From the NCBI GenBank assembly GCA_014529385.2, contig CM043966.1, positions 86,398,087-86,462,086 of the forward strand: a stretch of DNA of 64,000 nucleotides, read 5' to 3'. Below, piece by piece: positions 21,916 to 32,342 of the stretch; positions within the stretch are counted from its first letter, which is position 1; every line of letters starts with the position of its first letter. Origin of the DNA: Adiantum capillus-veneris. Lineage: Eukaryota > Streptophyta > Polypodiopsida > Polypodiales > Pteridaceae. Both the position numbers and the translations under genes were made by a program. The notes below the pieces were generated by a model that was not told where the DNA came from, ran no database searches, and saw nothing but the letters and a program-made list of their open reading frames with translations.

Positions 21916-24900
21916 TTAAGAGATCTCTCTCTCATCCTCGCATAACTCAGCATAACTTCCTATATCTATATAGAGCTCTCCGTTTAAACACATATCCTCT
22001 GTTTCATTTTGTAGCTCCTCTGCATGCACCCCATATAGAGTAGTAGCATCTTGATGCTCGTCTGGCACCACCGCAGCGGCTTCTGATTGAGCATCTTCTC
22101 TGATCTCCTCCATTGATGTCATTGTGATTGGCACATGGTAGCCTTCATACGTCCTTGCACTACGAGGGGCTACCTCTATGACGTACCACCAGTTTGATGT
22201 AGACTTTGTAGGATGAAATATTACCTGCCAGAGCCACATAACTTACATGAGAGCTTTCAAGCACATAACTTGTAAAAGGGGGATGTTAACTATTTACATA
22301 CTTACTTGTTCACAATGCTCGGGTAGTACGAAAGTGTCTCTTAGGTCAGTCCATTTCTTAGTAGAATCCACCTCAAGAAAACCAGACTCTTCTCTACGCA
22401 CCACAGGATCTGCATCAAAGGAACGTCGTCGACTAGACTGTTCAAATTTTTCCATGATTCCACAATCTTGAGTAAAACGCTTTTTGTCGATTCGTTCCAC
22501 CCTAAAATGTCGACCTTTACACCATGCTGCTGTGTATGACTTATACTACAACGAACAAAGATTATGAGTGGCTGTTCAAACATTTATAAATAAAGTCACT
22601 TGCTAGTCGTACATTGCAAACTTACCTTGGTCGCGCAACCCCGAGAGTACTCCCACTCTTCTTCACTCACTTCGTCACCGCATTGTTGTGCGCTTTTCAA
22701 TTGGTTGTGCAACCATCTTAAGCTCATGAAGGTTGGTAGGCACTCCAGAACCGCTGGATAGTGCATCGGTGGTCGTCTTCCCCGTCTCCACTCGATTCGT
22801 GCCCTTTGTCGCTCTTGCTTTGCATCCTCATATTGTGAAATCCACTTTTGCATCACTGGATTGTGAAGCATGCAAAATCGGTTGATTTTAGCCTCTAGAT
22901 CTTCCGTCATCTTCTTCTCAACACCGAGATTGCACATGACAATCCCAGATATGCGCTCATCATCTATGGTTCGCCATAGCGTGTCCCGGGATTTATCAAA
23001 TCCGTCTAGCCACTCTCCAATGTACACTAGGGACTCTGATACCAACCAACCTTCTGCCATGCTACCCTCCGGACGTGCCTTTTGACGCACATATCCCTTA
23101 AGCGTTTTCATGAAACGCTCTAAGAAGAACATCCATCTGGAATGAACTGTGCCAGCTATTTCCACCTCATCAACTATGTGAACAAGAAGATGCACCTGAA
23201 TGGTTAGCATTGTAGTAGGAAAATGTTTCTCAAACATGCACACAAGCTCCGCAGCATTTAGTTTGGCGAATGGTATGGAGTCTATGTTGATCTCCTTTTG
23301 TGAGATCCATTGCACCAGCTTTGCAAGTTTGTAGATTGTGTTACGGATGTCGAGAGACAAACATCCCTCAATGGCAACCGGTAAAATAAACTGTAAAGTA
23401 TGTGCAGCAATGATATTAAAGTCCACATTTTATGCAATGATATTAAAGTCCACTATGAACGTACCTGACACATTTTATGCCAATCGTGTGACTTCAAACC
23501 GGTAAGCTTTCCTTCTTTAGTAAAACACGTTCGGAGCGAGTGCATTACGCCAGTGGGGGTCCGCAAAGATCGAATGGTCTCTTTTACTTTGCGTTCTTAG
23601 GCTCCTGTGAAAATCCATGGTGCTTTAGGGAGTTTTATCGATCCATCAGACGCTGTTTGCGGCCAATATTGCTCCATACGATCCACATTTCTAAGGTCAA
23701 CTCTGGCTCCCAAAGTATCTTTCTTGCCGGTCAAATGGTCCCATAGTAGATTACCCACATTCTTCAATATGTGCATTGGATCGAGCAAGTGATTGATCAT
23801 GAGTCGGGGCCAGTATGGTAACTCGTACCATAGAGATAGTCTCTTCATCCCTGGAGGCAATCCGTCATTGCACATCTCCTTCTGCTCTAACCATGCTTGT
23901 GCAGACATCCTTGGTGGCTCTCTTCCCAAAAAGCCATCGCGTAACACATGATTCTCTGGAAGATACGCTTGATGACCTTCGTAGATTTGCTTCTTCAGTG
24001 AGGGTGCCCTACGTGCATTCAGTCTAGGTCCACATGTGACACATGCTCTGTATCCGCTTGTTTGAAGCCCTGCATGTATACACATGATAATAGATCAACT
24101 ATGGGAAAAAACAAGATTTACAGTGTCTGAGTGAGGAGTGTCAATAGATCACATGAGCATTCTGCTAGCCCGGGATAGTCATGCATGGTCCACATTAGAA
24201 TGCCTCTGATCAAAGCATTCCGTCGTCCTGTGTGTCGGCTCATATCCACCACCTCTATGCCAATCCACAATTGTTGTAGCTCTTCCAATAGTGGACGAAG
24301 ATACACATCCGTATTCCCCACTTTATATCGCCCTGGCACAATCAAGCTTAGCCATAGGTGCCCCTTCTTCGTAGTCAACCACGGGGGAATGTTGTAGTTG
24401 ACGATGACAACGGGCCATACACTGTAAGATGTTGATCTTTGACCAAATGGATTTACGCCATCCATAGCCAGGCCTAAGCGCAAATTTCGAGCTTCCCTGG
24501 CAAAATCCGACCATGTTCCATCTATATGTTTCCACGCTACGCAATCTGCAGGAATTCGTAGCACACCATCCGAAGATTTATTCTCCTCATGCCATGATGC
24601 TAGGGCGGCCATGGACTTACATTCGAAGAAATGCTTGATGCGAGGAAGCAGAGGGAAATGTCGCAAAACCTTTTGTGGAATTTTTGTCCCGTGGAGATCT
24701 ACTCGATATCTTTCGGAATCACATTTCGGACACTTCTCCATGTCTATGTATTCCCCTCTGAAAAGAATGCAGTCATTAGGACAAGCGTGGATAGAATTGT
24801 AATCCATCCCCAAGTTTCGCAAAATCTTTCTTGCTTCATCTCGGGAATCTGGCATCACATTGTCAACTGGTAGTATGTGCTCTTTCAGCAATCTACACAA

Positions 24901-25521
24901 CATAAAAATATGATACAGTCGTGTAAAAATCTATCAGATCATTATACATTTAGAGTTCTATTAAAGTAAACTAATTGTAATAGATCACCTGAAAAGCGCT
25001 GTGACGCTAGTGTCACTCCATCCAAACTTTGCCTGCATGTTGAAAAGAACCAGGAGTGCTTTCAATCTAGACATACGTGCTCCATTATACAATGGCGTAT
25101 CGGCTTCACTTTTCATATCATCATAGATAAGCCTTTCTGAATCCATGATCGTCTCGATCATTTCATCAATCTCGGGCTCAAACATTGCCTCGTTGGGAAT
25201 GTGCTCTGCATGATTATCCCCCGAGCTGTCAGAGGCTACATCTTGTGGCCTCACATATGCTGCTTGACCAAAGCGCCTGCGAACACGTCTATTGGGTTGC
25301 AAGATTGCTGCTTGTTGGCCAGCGTCAGAGTCCGACGAGTTATAATTGGCAACAACTCGATCTATAATAGATGGATCGAACTCGCCAAATTCGCGAACGT
25401 GCTGCAAAGAAACACGTCTTGTCCGTCGCACAGCATGCTTGCATTGATTACAAGGACATAAGACCCTCGTTGAGAGATAGGTGTTTCGGTTGGACGGTCC
25501 CACATCCTCGTCGCTACTCAT
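21916..25521 (-). pseudogene. CACTA copy A tnp2-type transposase, internal deletion
   Basis: Exons fit at 25521-24989, 24892-24153, 24069-23465, 23426-22626, 22545-22306 and 22224-21916, identical in layout to copy B. Exon 1 has CPCNQCKHAV (transposase-associated domain). Exon 2 has NDCILFRGEY, KCPKCDSERY, LAMDGVNPFGQRSTSYSVWP and LWIGIEVVDMS. Exon 3 has CVTCGPR and DPMHILKNVGNLLWDHLTG. Exon 4 is a DUF4218-type region (LPVAIEGCLSLDIR, HSRWMFFLERFMKTLKGYVR). Exon 5 should hold a DUF4216-like region but lacks 41 codons present in copy B. Exon 3 to 4 has no good acceptor in either copy. Transposase of this type cuts at CACTA ends in the nucleus. The deletion probably inactivates this copy. Confidence 0.85.
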
Positions 25522-25583
25522 AATGAGGATAAAAAACTTATAACCTAGACAACAAATTTAATATTCTATTGGCATTCTTCGTC

Positions 25584-25586
<3 letters not shown>

Positions 25587-25639
<53 letters not shown>
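25587..25639. repeat. (CT)n upstream of transposase copy A
   Basis: A (CT)n run about 65 bp upstream of the transposase ATG on the minus strand (so GA on the coding strand). Copy B has the equivalent at 40343-40394. It sits where a plant 5' UTR or GAGA-type promoter element would, but this role is not shown. Confidence 0.6.
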
Positions 25640-25641
<2 letters not shown>

Positions 25642-25914
25642 CTCACATTCTCTAGTCATGTCCAATCCCCGCACACCTCGGTCTAGAGGTGCACGGAGAT
25701 CAGAACCACCGGGTTATAATCTCGTCTTTATTGGTCAATACCTATATTTGTGGGTACAAGAAATCTACACACCCACGTCTACATGATACTGCATGTAGTG
25801 GACAAAACCCCTTTGCCTCTTCTCTAGCTGTAGCACTTCACTTCATCTTAACATCTTTTCACAGTAGATCTTTTCACTGTTTGTCTAACTCTAAACCCTA
25901 AACCGTAAGTAATT

Positions 25915-26335
25915 CTTGCGTGGACTCGATGTAACGTAAATAAGCGTAAATCTAAATAAACGTAAATCTAACTAAAAATAAAGCTAAATCTAATTTAACG
26001 TAAGTCTAATGACCAGAGGTTGTCTAGATGGTCATTGTGTCGGGGATGTAGTGACTCTTGCCGCCCTGAAGATCCACCTTCTTCCCTATCTTCTGAAGAC
26101 ATTTCACCAGTACTTTTGGATCGACGGAGCCCACCATGAGTGAAGGCAGCAATACCCTATATTCCATTGAGGGCTTTCTTCACCCGCTTCATGCAGGCAT
26201 CGCAGTCTATGGAGACCTAAATCTAATCTAATATAACGTAAATTTAAATCTAGCTTAAATAAACGTAAATCTAGTTAAAAATAAACCTAAATCTACTTTA
26301 ATGTAAGTCTACATATAACTTAATCTTTAACGTCT
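25915..26335. repeat. AACGTAAATCTA-type short repeats flanking the HMA fragment (copy A)
   Basis: On each side of the captured fragment (25930-26010 and 26218-26310) the sequence is built of about 8-10 imperfect units of AACGTAAATCTA. The same flanks occur in copy B (39665-39760, 39960-40060). They may mark the capture junctions. Confidence 0.65.
26024..26217 (-). pseudogene. Captured HMA-domain gene fragment in CACTA copy A
   Basis: The minus strand encodes VSIDCDACMKRVKKALNGI, then after a TAG and a frame change VDPKVLVKCLQKIGKKVDLQ and GGKSHYIPDTMTI before a TAG. The first part is the metal-binding C-x-x-C helix of a heavy-metal-associated domain, and the second the V-D-P-x-x-L-V-x-x-L-x-K-x-G-K-x-V-x-L end. 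Such domains bind metal ions in plant metallochaperones (HIPP proteins). It is not part of any CACTA protein and lies upstream of the transposase, flanked by short (CGTAAATCTA)n-like repeats. It looks like a host gene fragment carried by the transposon. Confidence 0.7.
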
Positions 26336-26590
26336 TTTAAGATAGTTTCCTACGACGTTATAACTCTCTTCTTCTTGTGTGTGTGCGCGTGTGTGGATGT
26401 GTGTGCCAATAAAAAGAGATAAATGGTATAACCTTTCTATCACCCATGCCAAGTATGATAGATTGATTATGCCATTTCCCTCTTGAATAATAGGTCTTGA
26501 GTTCAACTCCTCGTCGGCTAGATCTTTAGGTCTTTTAATTTTAATTAGTTTCCTACGACGTTAAATTAGTTTCTCTCTCTTTCTCTCTCA
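26329..26590 (+). mobile_element. tRNA-like SINE inside CACTA copy A
   Basis: A tail unit (ATCTTTAACGTC...GTTTCCTACGACGTTATAA, then CT/TG repeats) is followed by a full unit at about 26405-26575. This has TAAATGGTATAACC, then AGGTCTTGAGTTCAACTCC (B-box-like) and TCGTCGGCTAGATCTTTAGG. It ends with GTTTCCTACGACGTTAAA and (CT)n. Copy B has the equivalent at 39410-39650, so the SINE was present before the two copies separated. Confidence 0.6.
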
Positions 26591-26945
26591 ATGTGTGCGT
26601 TTTTTTGGATCGTATGCATGTTTTCTCTCTTTTTTCCTCTCTCAATGTGTGCGTTTTTTGTTTATGCATGTTCTCTCTCTCTTTTCCTCTCTCAATGCGT
26701 GCGTTTTTTTGTTTATGCATGCTCTCTCTCTCTTTTTCTCTCTCAATGTGTGTGTGCATTCTTTGTTTATGTATGTGTGTGTGCGTTTTTATTTTTGTTT
26801 GTACTCTCTCTCTCTCTCTCTCTCTCTCAAAAACACTATGTGTGTGTATGTGTGTGTGAGAGAGAGAGAGAGAGGGAGAGAGAAAGAGGGGAAGGGAACA
26901 TGAGAATGAGGAGAGGGAAGGAGCATACCTGGCTCTCCTTCCTCT

Positions 26946-26988
<43 letters not shown>

Positions 26989-26991
26989 AAG

Positions 26992-27034
<43 letters not shown>

Positions 27035-27060
27035 GGGAGAGCATTACCTGCTCTTTGCTT
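26590..27060. repeat. Microsatellite-rich leader of CACTA copy A
   Basis: Four imperfect copies of a ~50-bp unit (TCTCTCAATGTGTGCGTTTTT followed by a TTTATGCATG-type stretch) lie at 26585-26790, then (CT)n, (GT)n and (GA)n. Open frames here are low-complexity artefacts. A palindromic CAGATCTGAGATCTGAG stretch lies at 27077-27101. Confidence 0.8.
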
Positions 27061-27130
27061 GAGGGCGCCGAAAAACTCAGATCTGAGATCTGAGTTTTTG
27101 GGCGTGCTCGGTTATTTTTTTACCCCAGCC

Positions 27131-27236
27131 GGCGTCGCTATGAGCGTCGCTATAAGCGTCGCTATGAGCGTCGCAAATTTACAAAGAAATTTGCGACGCT
27201 CATAGCGACGCTTATAGCGACGCTCATAGCGACGCC
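27131..27236. repeat. Perfect 50-bp-arm hairpin at CACTA copy A 5' end
   Basis: The left arm 27131-27180 (GGCGTCGCTATGAGCG ... GCAAATTT) is the exact reverse complement of 27187-27236, with a 6-base loop ACAAAG. Each arm contains four copies of the GCGTCGC(TAT) motif. Copy B has the same structure at 38720-38813, but its left arm is one 12-bp unit shorter. Confidence 0.9.
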
Positions 27237-27298
27237 GGGAATTTTTTTTTGGAGCGTCGCTGTGTGAGCGTCGCTAATATGAAGAGCCTCTTGTAGTG

Positions 27299-27960
27299 TT
27301 TGCAAACAATTGGTGCTCACACAATAGCTCAAAGACAATATGCAGGTGATTTTTGTGCTCGTGCTCATCACGACTGAAAATCAAAATGTCATCAAAGAAC
27401 ACAATAACGAAGTCTTGATAATCAAGAAATATTTTGTTCATCATCCTAGAAAATGTGGCAGGTGCATTTGTGAGACCAAACAATAAGACAATAAACTCAC
27501 AATGACTAGACTGGGTACAAAATGCAATTTTAAAAATATGTTGGGGTGCATACGGATCTGATGGTATCCTGATTTCAAGTCAATTTTGCTAAACAGTTTC
27601 GCTCCTCGTAAGTGATCTAAGAGTTTGTCTATACGTGGGATGGGATAGCGGTTTTTGACAGTGACCTTGTTTAACGCGCGATAGTCTATGCACATGCGAA
27701 CGGTGTGGTTTTTCTTTTGGACTAAAAGAACTAGGGCACCAAAAGGGGATGCACTAGGACGGATGAGGCACTTGTCTAGGAGTTTGGTAATTTGTTTTTG
27801 GATTTCTTGTTGGTGCAACGAACTATGTCTATATGGTTCTCTGTGTGGAGGTTGTGAGCCTGGAAAAATTTCAATTTTATGATCTAATTCACCACGAGAG
27901 GTGGGAGGTTAGGGGGGTAATCATCCACAAAGAAATCATTATACTATGAGAGGAAATCAT
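27299..27960 (-). pseudogene. pol: Element 2 reverse transcriptase (right of CACTA copy A)
   Basis: Read leftwards: [54 protein letters not shown], then [16 protein letters not shown] in another frame and VFFDDILIFSRDEHEH with the catalytic F-x-D-D intact. The frame breaks between about 27440 and 27480. It ends at LLCEHQLFAN beside the transposon and resumes at 19740. Confidence 0.9.
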
Positions 27961-28600
27961 TATGTGTGTGAGAGACAGACGATTGTGTGTGCTCCACTTC
28001 AGTAACAAATATCATGTATGCTTTGTCATCTTTTCGTAGTGCACATTTTGCTTGTGTGTGTGATATCAAGGGGAACATTGCAAGTGATGCATCCGCCGAA
28101 AGTGAAACAGGTTTGTCATTGAAAGTAAAATTCATTGTGTGTGGGTGATAATCAATTTGTGGATTATGTTCGTGACGAAAAGGCATGCCCAAAATGATAT
28201 CGGTGGATTGCAATGGTGCAATTAAAAAGTCATGTTGTTCTGTGTAATCACCAATGGTAATTGTGAGAGATTTGACTTCACGTGTGCTATTGTACCTAGT
28301 TCCTTGAAAAGCACATTTTACTTTGTATGTAGATGGTGTGGTGGTTAAATTCAATTTTCTAACCAATTTTTCAGAAATAAAATCGTGTGAACTACCATCA
28401 TCGTGTAAAATAGACACAATTGAATCTTGAATTTTGCCTATTTGACGTAGCAAAGCATGAATTGAAATTGGCTTACCTGGTACGTGAGGTGGTGTTGCAG
28501 CTGTCCAGTCAGCCATAGCATCGTCGAGGTGGTGTTGTAGCTGTCCAGTCAGCCATAGCATTGTCGAGGGGTTCTGATGCATCTTCAATGTTGTGTATGC
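27944..28600 (-). pseudogene. pol: Element 2 protease
   Basis: The 214-residue frame has VSILHDDGSSHDFISEKLV, where the retropepsin D-S/T-G-A/S appears as D-D-G-S, and later STDIILGMPFRHEHNPQID (I-L-G-M-x-x-L-x-x-x-x-P-x-I-D block). A ~62-bp tandem duplication at about 28486-28568 repeats the stretch with CTGTCCAGTCAGCCATAGCA, inserting a duplicated peptide at the N-terminal side. Confidence 0.82.
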
Positions 28601-29715
28601 GAGCTATAGGTTGGCGAGGACCGGGTACTGTACGATTGTTGGTGCAGTTGGCTTCAACATGGCCATATTGGCAGCATTTGAAGCACCAAACACCATTGCG
28701 ACGTGCAGGGGGGTTGGGATGATAATGTGTCTTTGAATTAGTTTGAGGTGCAGCATGTGTGGGTGGAGTAGCGGAATTGTGTTGTGGGCGATGATTATTT
28801 TGGTGACTACGGGGAAAAGGGGGTGGACGGTTTTGTGTGTAATTATTTGTGCGAGGATTTAAAGTTCACTTGTTGAAATTATTATCGTTGCGATTGCGGT
28901 TGCGGTTGTTGTTACCCCACTGACTGCGAGGTTGAAAATTGGGACGATTGGGGTTGCGCGTGTTGCGCACTTCATGGACGATAGAGTTGATTTGTTTCTC
29001 AGCATCGTAGGCCAAGGATATAGCTTCATAAAGAGATGCCGATTTAAGAGAATTGAGTTTTGACTGTATATCATTGGGAAGACCATCTTCATATTTGTGT
29101 TGGAGAGACTTTGTAGGCATTTCTTCGGAGGAGTTGAAGACGTTCCCAAAATCTGTTGGTGTAACAAGAGATAGTGTATTCTTTCATCTAGGAGAATTTG
29201 GCCCAAGCACGACGAGCGTCAAGGCCAAACTGAGGGGGTAGAAAGGAATCTTTGACCCACTTTGAAAACTGTCCCAAGCTGATGGTTGTTTTGCCGTTTT
29301 GCGAAGCACGCTCCACCAAAGTGAAGCTTGACCAGAAAGGTGATTAGTAGCACATTTAATTTTATCTTTTTTAGTGAAAGATTTGCCAGCAAAATAATTG
29401 TCAAATTGAGTTAACCAAGATGACACTGTTTTACCAATTTTGCGACCATTGAACTTGAAAAACGTGAAAGATTTTTGACTTATCTTTGCTGGTCTCTTTG
29501 CTGGATTGTTGAGCTTCAAACGCGGCCTTCAAAATTTTGATCATGCGTTCATCTTCAAGGTCATCATCACGAGCACGTTTTTGATCGGTTGCTGCTAGGT
29601 GACGATTTGCTTCGTTTAAGTCCTATTGTAGCAAGAATACTTGTTGCTCCAGAGTCGATGATGGGAGGCGCGAATCGGTATGCCATTCAAAGGGCTTAGT
29701 GGTGTCGGTGTCCAT
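28600..29715 (-). pseudogene. gag: Element 2 gag
   Basis: The likely start is the ATG at 29715 (MDTDTTKPFEWHTDS). The body has FNGRKIGKTVSSWLTQFDNY, FAGKSFTKKDKIKCATNHLS and ASLWW, the usual gag capsid pattern. The zinc knuckle near 28650-28690 is WCFKCCQYGHVEANC, a complete C-x2-C-x4-H-x4-C. Frameshifts at about 29180 and 28860 and stops break it. An Arg/Asn-rich stretch precedes the knuckle. Confidence 0.82.
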
Positions 29716-31338
29716 TGCGAGGGGAAAAATTGGTAATTATGTTGATTTGCTGCAGATGCCGATCCGAAGTAGAAGGTTTGCGGCGAATAAATTCGACTAA
29801 CCTGATTCCACGCCGGCGGATCGAGTAAAATAGTTCATAAGCCCAACGGTAGGTAGTGCGAAGCTCACAGTGGTGTAGGGCAATTGCGAGGTTTTTGACG
29901 TAGAAGCGATGCAGACGGGTGGGTTTTTGATGATGTAGCGGTGCACAATCAACGTGATGCTGGTTGTGGATGCAGCATAGCAAAGGAGGCATATGATTGG
30001 GGAAGAATGGTGAGAATCACCAACCTGTTGGATAGTTGATATGAGCACGGTCTATTGTGATGGTTATCATTGCGGCTCACTTTGCGAGAGAGATTGACGC
30101 GCCCCGAGTGTATTTGCTTGGGTATGAAGGTTTGGTCCACTCCATCGAGATGTCGAAGATGATGACGATGTGTGTGTGTGTGTGTGTATTAATCATCAGC
30201 ATAAGAAGTGTGTGTAAGTGCACAATGGTTTTTTCGGCATAATAGGTGTACAGCCTTTTGGTAATTTCCTCTATCTGTAGAGATCAGTTGTGTGTTAAAA
30301 AAAAAACCTTTAAAAAAAAGCGAGAGTTGAAGGGTGAATCTGAGAACTGCCTGGCCAGTCGGTAATTGTGGCATGAGTGGCAGAGAAGAAGAGAGAGGGG
30401 GAGAAGAGTTGGTTACTGTCTGAGGAGGAGGAAGTTACACGAGTGGCGGAAAAAAAAGTAGGCGCTCACAGCAACATGGACTCCTTGTTAGCGTGTGTGG
30501 CACCTTCTCAAGCATGCTCCAGAGTGAGGTAGGTGTGTGTGGACACGGTTGTTGGGGCTTGGTGAAGAGGTAGGAGTTCTGGAGGCTATTGCATGAGGGG
30601 AGGGGGTTGGTGGGTGTCCAAGTTAAGAGGGAGAAAGAGTCGACTGCAGTGGACATGAGAGGGAGGGAGACGGTTGGCAACCGAGGATTGCGCCGCCCTA
30701 GGGTGGGTAGAGAACTTGAGACGACGGACTGACCTCCATCGTTAAGTTAGGGTGGTGCACCACTGCAGGCCACGATGGGTGTAGGAGGGAAGGGGTCTGC
30801 AACGATCCTGGTTTTTGGTATAACAGCGCCATCGCCATCGTTACTTCTTATTTTTGACAGTGCCGAAAAGGCAGCAGTGTAATGTGGGATTATGGTTATT
30901 ATTTTAAGCTCCCTCATTTGGGTAATGTCCCACGGGCGTAAGTGTCTCGCTACGACTAAATAACTTTTAGCTTGTATCTTCAGACGCTTTGTAGATTGAA
31001 CGGGTTCTGGAAATGCCATTAACTTGTGCTGCTCGAGCGATGGGTATTGCGTATATGGCCTTCTTCTCTTACACCTCAAAAAAAACATCCACAAAATACT
31101 CGTGGTTCTATCTCGTTCCCGAGTATCGTCGTATATTAAATTTAACCTATTCTATGAATATGTTTAATTAATCTGGTTATACTAATAAACACTATATTAT
31201 GAAAATAAAGAGAGCACCCTCTTTAATTCCCAAAAGAAAAGTGATCATTAGCTATAAATTGAAGCAATTAATGGAATCTGACATTAAAAAAACAAAATAC
31301 ATAGCTGGTATTGATTAAAATCTTTAGTTTTGGAGCGC
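29716..31338 (-). other. Element 2 5' leader, non-coding
   Basis: About 1.6 kb between the primer-binding site and gag. Several short frames on both strands have no recognised motif. Contains (GT)n at about 30170 and A-rich stretches near 30295. Long leaders are common in plant chromoviruses; no gene is supported here. Confidence 0.5.
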
Positions 31339-31358
31339 ATCCAAGGCTATGATACCAT
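31339..31358 (-). promoter_or_regulatory. Element 2 primer-binding site (initiator tRNA-Met)
   Basis: The plus strand reads GGCTATGATACCA just before the LTR. The complement TGGTATCATAGC matches the usual plant TGGTATCAGAGC at all but one position. It adjoins the inner end of the 5' LTR, which fixes the element's orientation. Confidence 0.88.
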
Positions 31359-31999
31359 TGCTACAACTGGATGCGTGGTTGCCCTGCAAATTACCAAAGA
31401 TAATACAATATAACGCATAAAATGATCAATCTGCATATCTGACGAATTTCGTAGCACAGAGATCGAAGCCGTATGCGAATAGAGAGAGAGATGATGAGCG
31501 AGAGAGTGTAAAAGAGCATGTGCAGACGCACCTCCTAGAGCGGACTGATATGCCGCCGACACAGCGAGAGAGAAGGGAGGAGAGAATAATGACGCAGATA
31601 ATGGGTGCAATCTCCCCCCGTGCAAGAGTAAGCATGTCCCTCTTGCACGTATTTTATTTATAGAAAAGTTCATGCTCAAAAATTGAGTTACATGATCAGT
31701 TTACACTAGGGCATACAATAGTCATGGCTCGTACAGAGCTCAATATAACAATTAATAGCTGTCTACATCTCAACTTATAACTGAACCATAAAATACTAAG
31801 GATTGCCACAAAATCCGATGGTGGCAGTTTTATTCTGAATTACTATTATCGCCTTATTGTCCAGCACGTGCCAATCATTGATCTGCTCACACAACACCCA
31901 ACAAGTGTTCATATTCCACAATTCAAATCAACATTACAATGCTTCATCAAAATATCAAATATTTCACAAATATATCATCAAAATACCAATTCCATTACA
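31359..31999 (-). repeat. Element 2 5' LTR (641 bp)
   Basis: Begins TGCTACAACTGG and ends AATTCCATTACA on the plus strand, a direct repeat of 16780-17210. The TGGTC target duplication follows directly. About 210 bp near 31785-31990 have no counterpart in the other LTR. Confidence 0.85.
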
Positions 32000-32004
32000 T
32001 GGTC

Positions 32005-32151
32005 CATGCACAATTTTACAACGTCTCAGAACCTACACATATAGGCTCCAGCGAAACTCCAATCAAGATATTACCATTGCACATGTTGTGTGTATGAAGC
32101 CTTGTCCTCCACCCGCTGCCTCAGTAACTCAGTCTTCTCTTAAAGGGGAGC
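32005..32151 (+). pseudogene. pol: Element 1 integrase C-terminus (right of element 2)
   Basis: The frame continues the G-P-Y/F module (ILQRLRTYTYRLQ, then DITIAHVVCMKPCPPP) and ends at the TAG at 32154-32156, which overlaps the LTR start. It continues the frame lost at 16779. The polypurine tract TAAAGGGGAGC (32141-32151) lies directly before the 3' LTR. Confidence 0.88.
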
Positions 32152-32342
32152 TGTAGTGTGAGCGACTTCCCCTTGTAAAGCCATGTGGCTGTTGTGAAGC
32201 CGGGACGTAGTTGTTGGGTAGTTAAGGGTCGCTTCTTGATCAGACCCATCCTTGATGTAATTGAGACAATATCTACATAAGGAAGAGAAGTCCCACAGTT
32301 TAGGGGACGAGTCTTGACTGAAACAAAGGTGTGCACATTATA
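32152..32342 (+). repeat. Element 1 3' LTR
   Basis: Starts TGTAGTGTGAGCGACTTCCC after the polypurine tract and ends GTGTGCACATTATA (the last CA has become TA). By eye it differs from the 5' LTR at roughly 20 positions. Confidence 0.85.

Larger units (their letters stand above)
19741..27298 (-). mobile_element. CACTA (En/Spm) transposon copy A (7558 bp)
   Basis: Plus-strand ends are CACTACAAGAGG (19741) and GCCTCTTGTAGTG (to 27298), inverted termini starting CACTACAA. The 3-bp target duplication is TTT (19738-19740 and 27299-27301). Both ends carry subterminal arrays of an 11-12-bp motif (GCGTCGCTATA and its complement). Two spliced genes lie inside, both minus strand: a tnp2-type transposase and a second En/Spm-type protein. 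The element matches copy B at 38657-46377 over nearly its whole length in the opposite orientation. It is the youngest layer of the nest. Confidence 0.95.
16780..31999 (-). mobile_element. Chromodomain Ty3/gypsy element 2 (minus strand), inserted in element 1
   Basis: LTRs lie at 31359-31999 (5') and 16780-17210 (3'). A primer-binding site matching initiator tRNA-Met lies next to the 5' LTR. Gag, protease, RT, RNase H, integrase and a C-terminal chromodomain run leftwards. The target duplication is TGGTC at 16775-16779 and 32000-32004. The element sits inside the integrase reading frame of element 1. It is itself split by the CACTA transposon at 19741-27298. Its own length is about 7.7 kb. 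Confidence 0.92.
12468..32342 (+). mobile_element. Ty3/gypsy LTR retrotransposon 1 (plus strand), split by element 2
   Basis: LTRs lie at 12468-12655 and 32152-32342. Gag, protease, reverse transcriptase, RNase H and integrase lie in that order at 12829-16779, with the integrase C-terminus at 32005-32151. Own length is about 4.65 kb once the insert 16780-31999 is removed. The flanks both have ATAT (12464-12467 and 32343-32346), compatible with a target duplication, though the AT-rich context makes this weak. LTR divergence by eye is about 10 percent, so it is old. Many stops and altered catalytic residues show it is inactive. Confidence 0.85.

Noticed and set aside
26490-26550. A genuine tRNA gene at the B-box-like sequence
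   Set aside because: No complete cloverleaf, the A box is poor, and the same sequence occurs in dispersed copies with a repeat tail. A SINE fits better.
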